Below are positions 6,530-10,696 of a DNA stretch of 10,696 bases, piece after piece. Source of the DNA: JAAFIP01 sp043772355 (GTDB lineage: Bacteria > Pseudomonadota > Gammaproteobacteria > Burkholderiales > Burkholderiaceae_C). Position numbers and translations under genes: made by a program. The notes under the pieces are model-generated. The model made no database searches and was not told the DNA's origin. It saw only the letters and a list, made by a program, of their open reading frames with translations. The stretch covers positions 1-10,696 of the forward strand of contig JAYVGI010000344.1 of assembly GCA_043772355.1 (NCBI GenBank). The letters run 5' to 3'. How positions within the stretch are numbered: the first letter of the stretch is position 1; every line of letters starts with the position of its first letter.

Positions 6530-6922
6530 TTAAGTTGCGCGGTGGGCGTATTCCCCGTCGCCTTCCCGGATCATGCCAAGCATAAAGCGGGCTACCAGCT
6601 GCGCAAGGTGTAGCAAGGGCATTTACCGGATGAGTTCAAGCCGATGCCTGAGATTGGCGCTGGCGTGAATGAAGTCATTGTGGATACGGCCGATGGATGG
6701 TTTCGGGTGATGTATGTCGCAAAGTTTGAAGAGATGGTGTATGTACTGCATTCTTTTCAAAAGAAAACCAACAAGACGACGCAAGGCGATAAAGATCTCG
6801 CAAAGCACAGATACGGTGCGGTGTTGATTGAAAGGAAGATGAAATGGAAAACGCTATTTTGCATGCAGACCTCAAAAGCAGCCACATCACGCCTGCGGGC
6901 GGCAATGTGTTTGCCGATTTAG
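6530..6922 (+). pseudogene. HigB-type toxin (Gp49-like RelE superfamily), decayed
   Basis: The frame reads FPDHAKHKAGYQLRKV, then a TAG at 6611-6613, then QGHLPDEFKPMPEIGAGVNE, VDTADGWFRVMYVAKFEEMV and YVLHSFQKKTNK. This is the pattern of phage-derived Gp49-like/HigB mRNA interferases. CAG to TAG would be a single transition. The N-terminal strand and start codon are missing: a TGA lies in frame at 6527-6529 and the preceding 60 bp are unrelated scar sequence. The frame also runs 79 nt into the antitoxin gene and ends at 6922, whereas such toxins normally stop near their partner's start, so the native stop may be lost too. A product starting at Met 6644 would lack about a third of the toxin. 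It most likely is inactive. Confidence 0.8.
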
Positions 6923-7191
6923 GCTTCTCGCCCAAGCAGGCTAAGGCGATGCTGGCGGACGCGGATGCGCGCATAGCTAAGTCACAAAAGCTCAAACAAG
7001 ATGCAGCCATGGCTATTGCCCAATGGATGCGGTCCGAAAAGCTCACTCAGGTGGCCGCTTCTGCAATTTTGGAGGTCTCGCGGCCGCGCGTTTCAGATTT
7101 AGTCAACGCAAAGCTAGGACGCTTTTCACTGGATACGCTGGTGGGTATGCTGCTGCGCACCGGCAAGAGCGTGGAGCTGGTGGTGCATTGA
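6844..7191 (+). CDS. higA: HigA-type helix-turn-helix antitoxin
   Basis: A 115-aa protein of the XRE-like HigA group. FADLGFSPKQAKAML (about 23-37) is the usual N-terminal segment. Residues 67-88 (LTQVAASAILEVSRPRVSDL then VN) form the helix-turn-helix, and FSLDTLVGMLLRTGKSVELVV closes the domain. Such proteins bind their own promoter and neutralise a HigB toxin. AAGGAAG lies 6-12 nt before the ATG. The frame is intact while the toxin upstream is ruined, so this is probably an orphan antitoxin. It might still act as a repressor or neutralise related toxins. The promoter that served the pair should have been upstream of the toxin and is not recognisable now. Confidence 0.88.
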   Translation: MENAILHADLKSSHITPAGGNVFADLGFSPKQAKAMLADADARIAKSQKLKQDAAMAIAQWMRSEKLTQVAASAILEVSRPRVSDLVNAKLGRFSLDTLVGMLLRTGKSVELVVH

Positions 7192-7356
7192 GGTCTGCAT
7201 TCTTTGGTCCCCCTTGCTTGCTTGCTTGTCCATCCGCGTAACCAGCAAGTCATTTAGAGATAAATAGCAAGATAACTGGGGTCGGACTCTATTAGCCCAT
7301 GTCCAAACCTGTGTTTTCAGCGGTAACTGTTTGGCCCGGTTAGGCGCGTAAAAATT

Positions 7357-7899
7357 TCATTTTTCATGTGCCAGCATTAGCGCAGTACTGACCAGCTGCG
7401 GCGACACAAAGTAAGCGTTGTCTTGCAACGCTTGCAGCAAAGGTGCTACTGCTTCAATCAGTCCGCGCTCTTTGCTGCGCAGCAAAATGCCTACAGTGCC
7501 GATCAGTGGCAATTGCTGGCGCTGCGCAGCCGCGCGTGCTGCCGCGTCGTCCAGCACCAAGAGGCTGGGTCTGCCTTGCGTGCGCAACAGCAGAGCCTGC
7601 GCGATGGCGGCACGCTCGCCCGCATCCAGCAAGACCAGCGCAGCCAGGGTGTTGCCGATGCTGTCGAAGTCGAGGTTTGTATCGGGTACCACCAGCAGCG
7701 TACCTGCCGACTGCGCCGCCACAATGCGCGCACTGTCTGCAAACACGCCACCCGCCGTGGCCTCTTGCCAAACGGTTTGCGGTACTGACACTTGGCCGTA
7801 GAGTCCGGTCAGTAGATGCAGGGCATCCAGACGCGCCAGCGCGATCAGCGGGCCTGCATCGGCTATCACCACAGGCGAATCAGTAGCGCCCAGGCTCAC
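7357..7899 (-). CDS. PIN-like toxin of the DUF3368 type
   Basis: A 180-aa predicted nuclease-fold protein. The N-terminus VVIADAGPLIALARLDALHL carries the first conserved aspartate (Asp14). Acidic residues that could complete a metal site are Glu45 (VWQEA), Asp92/Glu95 (LDAGERAAIAQAL) and Asp117/118 (LLVLDDAAARAAAQRQQLP). The tail GTVGILLRSKERGLIEAVAPL is typical of DUF3368. Such proteins are paired with UPF0175 antitoxins and are thought to cleave RNA; activity of this one is inferred. The start is GTG at 7899, overlapping the antitoxin stop by 4 nt (GTGA), so toxin translation is coupled to the antitoxin. The gene converges on higA with a 165-bp gap that contains a (CTTG)3 run and no clear terminator. 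Confidence 0.85.
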   Translation of the reverse strand: MSLGATDSPVVIADAGPLIALARLDALHLLTGLYGQVSVPQTVWQEATAGGVFADSARIVAAQSAGTLLVVPDTNLDFDSIGNTLAALVLLDAGERAAIAQALLLRTQGRPSLLVLDDAAARAAAQRQQLPLIGTVGILLRSKERGLIEAVAPLLQALQDNAYFVSPQLVSTALMLAHEK

Positions 7900-8246
7900 G
7901 TAGCAGCGCGCTCAAACCGTTGCGAGTCTGCCAGCTCGCCAACGAGGTCTTGCGCAGGATAGTCCACCACGGCCAAGCCTGCCGCTGACACAATGCCCAG
8001 CATCTCGCCCAGCGGGCGACCCGCAAACTTGGCCGCAGCGCCGATAGACAGCGTTTTTTGTTTGAACATCTGCATCGCCATGGCCAGCTTGACGCGCTGC
8101 ATATCGGCTACCCCACCCAACTGCTCCATGCCCACCATCACCGCAGTGGGCTGGTCACGGTTCATCACCACCACCAGACCGTCTTTGGACTGGCGCAGCG
8201 ACACCGATGGGTTGGTTTTGAGCTGGCGTACGTTAACGGTCTGCAT
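7896..8246 (-). CDS. Two-domain antitoxin, Phd/YefM-like plus UPF0175-like
   Basis: A 116-aa protein. Residues 1-45 (MQTVNVRQLKTNPSVSLRQ, VVVMNRDQPTAVMVGMEQL) look like the DNA-binding N-terminal part of Phd/YefM antitoxins. Residues about 50-105 (RVKLAMAMQMFKQKTLSIGA, AAKFAGRPLGEMLGIVSAAG, VVDYPAQDLVGEL) look like UPF0175, the usual partner of DUF3368 toxins. The C-terminal half would bind the toxin and the N-terminal half the operator; this split is inferred. The start at 8246 is chosen because AAGGAGA stands 6 nt upstream; the frame is open upstream to 8312 but that part overlaps the promoter. The stop overlaps the toxin start. Confidence 0.87.
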   Translation of the reverse strand: MQTVNVRQLKTNPSVSLRQSKDGLVVVMNRDQPTAVMVGMEQLGGVADMQRVKLAMAMQMFKQKTLSIGAAAKFAGRPLGEMLGIVSAAGLAVVDYPAQDLVGELADSQRFERAAT

Positions 8247-8305
8247 AATGTTCTCCTTGAATGTAGGAACATTGAAATTATAGCCTCCAAAAAAAATGAC
8301 TTCAA
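8247..8305 (-). promoter_or_regulatory. Promoter and operator of the DUF3368 toxin-antitoxin pair
   Basis: Read on the minus strand, TTGAAG (8305-8300) and a perfect TATAAT (8282-8277) are separated by 17 bp, a good sigma-70 promoter with an expected start near 8270. Just downstream, AATGTTC (8273-8267) and GAACATT (8253-8247) form a perfect 7-bp inverted repeat with a 13-bp spacer that contains the Shine-Dalgarno AAGGAGA. The repeat fits an operator for the antitoxin. In RNA the same repeat would form a stem with the ribosome binding site in its loop. The double role is inference. Confidence 0.75.
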
Positions 8306-8360
8306 GTCGCATGGAGTATGTAGACCGATGATCTTCTTCATCCTAAATTCATTCAGAAAC

Positions 8361-8412
8361 TATAGTGAGCGCACATTCGGCAAATTCGCATTAAAATAAC
8401 CTAGCAGTTAGG
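8361..8412 (+). promoter_or_regulatory. Weak candidate promoter region for the DUF4160/DUF2442 pair
   Basis: TATAGT at 8361-8366 could be a -10 box, with TTCATC (8337-8342) 18 bp upstream as a poor -35; TAAAAT at 8392-8397 is another -10-like site. CCTA/TAGG (8400-8403 and 8409-8412) is a short inverted repeat over the AGGA that serves as ribosome binding site. None of this is strong. Confidence 0.25.
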
Positions 8413-8417
8413 ATTTT

Positions 8418-8849
8418 ATGAAGATATGCACCTACAGAGGTTTGTTGATGGCGGTACTTACTCGCAATGAGCACTGCCCGCCCCATGTGCATGTGGGCTC
8501 AGCGCAATGGGAGGCACGGTTTGAGTTTAGTTTTAGCCACAACGGTGTGCGTTTGTGGGATGTGTTGCCGGTTCACAAGCAGCCTACGGTAACCGTGTTG
8601 GAAGGATTGAGGTTGGCACTAAAAAAGCCTGCAAATTTGCACCGAGCCCGTGCCTGCTGGTGGGCTAGCGTGCAGTCAGTGTGCTTGGTAAACCAGTGTT
8701 GGGACGAGGTGGCGCAAACAGTGGTCGCCCTGCAGGGTAAACCGATGCCGGGCAGGGCGCTGATTGAGTTGGCGAGTTTTGATGTACAGCGGTACCGCAC
8801 TATTTTGCAATTGAAAGGGGCCAGTAGCCCTGTGGAGATCGAGCTATGA
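8418..8849 (+). CDS. DUF4160-like protein
   Basis: A 143-aa protein. The motif RNEHCPPHVHV (16-26) resembles the N-D-H-N-P-P-H-F-H-V signature of DUF4160, a small domain of unknown function that is often encoded next to DUF2442. The protein is longer than the usual ~80-90 aa; the extra residues include a cysteine/tryptophan-rich stretch RARACWWASVQSVCLVNQCW (about 76-95). The C-terminus SFDVQRYRTILQLKGASSPV looks well ordered. AGGA lies 5 nt before the ATG, and the stop overlaps the next gene by 4 nt (ATGA). Association of such pairs with toxin-antitoxin-like modules is a prediction; no activity can be assigned. The DUF4160 assignment rests mainly on the short motif and the partner. Confidence 0.7.
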   Translation: MKICTYRGLLMAVLTRNEHCPPHVHVGSAQWEARFEFSFSHNGVRLWDVLPVHKQPTVTVLEGLRLALKKPANLHRARACWWASVQSVCLVNQCWDEVAQTVVALQGKPMPGRALIELASFDVQRYRTILQLKGASSPVEIEL

Positions 8850-9292
8850 AGCATCTAAAAGTACAGAACGGTTTTGACGAGCCTGTGACGCAAGCGGTGC
8901 TAAACCAGGCTATTGAGCGCGGGCGACTACGCGGCGGCCAGGGGGTGCATGCCACAGCGGTTAAGTACCTGCCGGTATTAAAGTCGTTGTTGATCAGCTT
9001 TGCCGACCACAGCGCGGTGGCCCTGCCCGTGCGTAATTACCCGGAGCTGACGGCGCTCAGTGCTGCTGATTTAGGCAAGTTGACGCTGGGCTTGGGTGGC
9101 AGCGCGCTGTGCCTGGATGCTCGCGATCTGCATGTGTCTATCGCAGGCATGGTGTCAGCCAGCCAGCCGCTGATGGACATGGCCGCTACCTTGGTTGCTG
9201 CCCGCAATGGCAGTAAAACCAGCGCCGTGAAAGTGCAGGCATCGCGGGCGAATGGGCAAAAGGGTGGGCGGCCGCGCTTGGCGTTAGCGTAA
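8846..9292 (+). CDS. DUF2442 domain protein with basic tail
   Basis: A 148-aa protein. Residues about 39-105 (VKYLPVLKSLLISFADHSAV, LPVRNYPELTALSAADLGKL, ALCLDARDLHVSIAGMV) follow the DUF2442 pattern: a strand pair, a conserved Pro-x-x-x-x-Leu-x-x-L/A segment and an Asp-x-x-x-Ser-I-x-G-x-V end. The C-terminus RANGQKGGRPRLALA resembles an AT-hook-like or DNA-binding tail often seen at the end of antitoxin-like proteins. GGAG stands 8 nt before the ATG and the start overlaps the upstream stop, so the pair is translated together. By analogy this would be the antitoxin/regulator and the DUF4160-like protein the partner; that is inference. It ends 46 bp before the CoA-transferase start at 9339. 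Confidence 0.75.
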   Translation: MKHLKVQNGFDEPVTQAVLNQAIERGRLRGGQGVHATAVKYLPVLKSLLISFADHSAVALPVRNYPELTALSAADLGKLTLGLGGSALCLDARDLHVSIAGMVSASQPLMDMAATLVAARNGSKTSAVKVQASRANGQKGGRPRLALA

Positions 9293-9338
9293 AGAGTAAA
9301 TGAACTCCACCCGCGATGTTTGCGCGGACAATAAGGGT

Positions 9339-10532
9339 ATGAACTCTTTAGACGGCATTAAAGTCCTGGACCTTTCCCGCGTGCTAGCCGGCCCGTGGTG
9401 TACGCAAACCCTGGCGGATTTGGGCGCGGACGTGATCAAAATCGAACGCCCGGAGACGGGTGACGACACGCGCGGCTGGGGGCCGCCGTTTTTGCAGGAC
9501 GCACAGGGCAATGACACAGCCGAGGCGGCGTATTACCTGGGCACGAACCGCAACAAGCGCTCGGTGGCCTGCGACATCTCTACACCTGCGGGGCAGCAAA
9601 CGATTCGTGATTTGCTGCTGCACTGCGATGTGTTTGTCGAGAACTTCAAGGTGGGCGATATGGCGCGCTATGGGCTGGACTACGCTGCGCTGTGCAAAAT
9701 CAAACCCAGCCTGGTGTACTGCAGCATCACCGGTTTTGGCCAAACCGGGCCGTACAAAGACCGCGCGGGCTACGACTACGCGGTGCAGGGCATCGGCGGG
9801 CTGATGAGCGTGACCGGTGAGCGCGACGATATTGGCGGCGGCCCGCAAAAAGTGGGCGTGGCGGTGGCTGATTTGTTTACCGGTATGTATGCGTGTACCG
9901 CTATTTTGGCCGCGCTGCGCCACGCCGAGCGCACGGGGCAGGGCCAGCATATTGACATGGCGCTGCTGGACACCCAGGTGGCCATGCTGGCCAACCTGGG
10001 GGCTAATTATCTCGTCAATAAAAAAGTGCCGGGCCGCGCTGGCAATGCGCACCAGAATATCGTGCCCTACCAGGTGTTTGAAACCGCGCCGATGGACAGC
10101 GGCGAGAAAGACCATTTGATACTGGCGGTGGGCAACGACGGCCAGTTCGCCAAGTTTTGCGCCGTGGCCGGGCGCAGCGACATTGCGGCAGACGTGCGCT
10201 TTGGCAAGAACCAAGAGCGCGTGCGCCACCGCGCCGTGCTGGTGCCGATGTTGGAGGCGATTTTTAAAACCCGCAGCAAGGCGGACTGGCTGAGCGCGTT
10301 GGAAGCGGCCAAGGTGCCCTGCGGTGCGATTAACAACCTGGCCGAGGTGTTTGCAGACCCGCAGGTGCAGTCGCGCGGCATGGTGCATACCTGGGAACAT
10401 CCTTTGAACGGCGCAGTCCCACTGGTGGCCAGCCCGATCAAAATGTCGCTGACCCCACCGCGCACCGACCTGCCACCGCCCCTCTTGGGGCAGCATACGG
10501 ACGAGGTATTGGGCACTTGGCTGAAAAAATAG
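9339..10532 (+). CDS. CaiB/BaiF family CoA-transferase (class III)
   Basis: A 397-aa cytoplasmic enzyme that moves coenzyme A between organic acids through an aspartyl-CoA anhydride. The N-terminus LDGIKVLDLSRVLAGPWCTQ and LADLGADVIKIERPETGDDTRGWGPP (from about 26) are family hallmarks. YLGTNRNKRSVACDI, VFVENFKVGDMARYGLDY and YCSITGFGQTGPYKDRAGYD follow. The probable catalytic aspartate is Asp178 in VAVADLFTG. GQGQHIDMALLD and the C-terminal GAINNLAEVFADPQVQSRGM complete the usual pattern. I prefer ATG 9339 because the family starts there; ATG 9300, with AAGAG upstream, would add 13 residues. The substrate acids cannot be told; relatives act on formyl-, succinyl- or carnitinyl-CoA. A broken partial copy lies at 6075-6460. 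Confidence 0.93.
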   Translation: MNSLDGIKVLDLSRVLAGPWCTQTLADLGADVIKIERPETGDDTRGWGPPFLQDAQGNDTAEAAYYLGTNRNKRSVACDISTPAGQQTIRDLLLHCDVFVENFKVGDMARYGLDYAALCKIKPSLVYCSITGFGQTGPYKDRAGYDYAVQGIGGLMSVTGERDDIGGGPQKVGVAVADLFTGMYACTAILAALRHAERTGQGQHIDMALLDTQVAMLANLGANYLVNKKVPGRAGNAHQNIVPYQVFETAPMDSGEKDHLILAVGNDGQFAKFCAVAGRSDIAADVRFGKNQERVRHRAVLVPMLEAIFKTRSKADWLSALEAAKVPCGAINNLAEVFADPQVQSRGMVHTWEHPLNGAVPLVASPIKMSLTPPRTDLPPPLLGQHTDEVLGTWLKK

Positions 10533-10534
10533 TA

Positions 10535-10567
10535 CTATCTATTTAGTAGCTGCTCCCGCAATATTTT
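10535..10567 (+). repeat. Partial comamonad-type repeat core
   Basis: CTATCTATTTAGTAGCTGC, followed by TCCCGCAATATTTT, matches the left arm at 4743-4772 (CTATTTATTTTGTAGCTGC) with few differences and one inserted base. It begins 2 bp after the CoA-transferase stop. A third occurrence of the same core in one window supports a dispersed repeat family. Confidence 0.55.
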
Positions 10568-10696
10568 AAAGGTCTGCAGGCCTAAAACGTTTACAAAAAG
10601 GTAACTACTCAGGTCCCAGTGACAGGTAGCAGCCGATGTTAGGCAGACCTCAGCTATTGCACGCTACAGATTAATGAGCAACAATAGAGGTAATGA
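10568..10696. other. Intergenic end of window with a hairpin
   Basis: No gene is visible. ACCTC-AGC-TATTG (10647-10659) pairs with CAATAGAGGT (10682-10691): ten base pairs with a 3-nt bulge and a 22-nt loop. It could be part of the leader or operator of a gene beyond the window. It matches no riboswitch that I recognise. Confidence 0.35.

Noticed and set aside
8247..8312. A 22-residue N-terminal extension of the Phd/UPF0175 antitoxin
   Set aside because: The extension would cover the promoter and operator, while the ATG at 8246 has a strong Shine-Dalgarno and matches the Phd start.
9384..10516. Minus-strand open frame of 370 aa opposite the CoA-transferase gene
   Set aside because: It is a shadow of a high-GC gene; composition rich in His/Arg/Gln is typical of antisense frames, and the plus strand has all CaiB/BaiF motifs.

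Overview
The window looks like chromosomal DNA from a betaproteobacterium of the family Comamonadaceae (Rhodoferax/Polaromonas-like). The reasons are a transport-free PTS set in the order EIIA(Man)-HPr-EI, a class III CoA-transferase with very GC-rich third codon positions, and AT-richer intergenic repeats built on a TATTTTGTAGCTGC core, a type I recall from comamonad genomes. The genus is inferred and was not tested by any search.

Left part (1-4.63 kb, minus strand): one probable operon read right to left: a small putative lipoprotein, an MFS transporter, the mannose-type EIIA, HPr (ptsH) and Enzyme I (ptsI). All neighbours overlap or lie within about 30 nt. No EIIB/EIIC permease is present, so this PTS most likely works as a phosphorylation-based regulatory relay, as known for Ralstonia/Cupriavidus. 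Downstream of ptsI are three stacked non-coding repeats: a 98-bp MITE-like copy cut by the window edge, a 60-bp REP-like palindrome, and a 56-bp array of 7-bp units.

Middle (4.63-6.53 kb): a gene-poor, repeat-rich stretch. It holds a pair of inverted repeat arms (4747-4942), a second copy of the MITE-like element (5261-5387), and then a chain of broken genes. A Fic-family gene carries a one-base frameshift and has lost its catalytic half. It is joined in frame to a 386-bp copy of an internal segment of the CoA-transferase gene found intact 3.4 kb further right. The copy carries two 5-bp expansions, one of them a run of ten G. It ends in a 15-bp tandem duplication next to a decayed HigB-type toxin gene.

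Right part (6.84-9.29 kb): an accessory block of small two-gene modules. These are an intact HigA-type antitoxin with a ruined toxin partner, a divergently placed PIN-like (DUF3368) toxin with a two-domain Phd/UPF0175 antitoxin and a well-formed promoter/operator, and a translationally coupled DUF4160-DUF2442-like pair. An intact CaiB/BaiF CoA-transferase gene (9.34-10.53 kb) follows, then another copy of the comamonad repeat core and a hairpin at the window edge.

The main architectural point is that this block is bracketed by direct repeats of CoA-transferase sequence (about 93% identical, differences almost all synonymous). This suggests a recombination-built, potentially excisable island. 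I did not find a convincing wholly new system. The best candidates for a closer look are the direct-repeat bracket, the MITE-like element pair and the DUF4160/DUF2442 pair.
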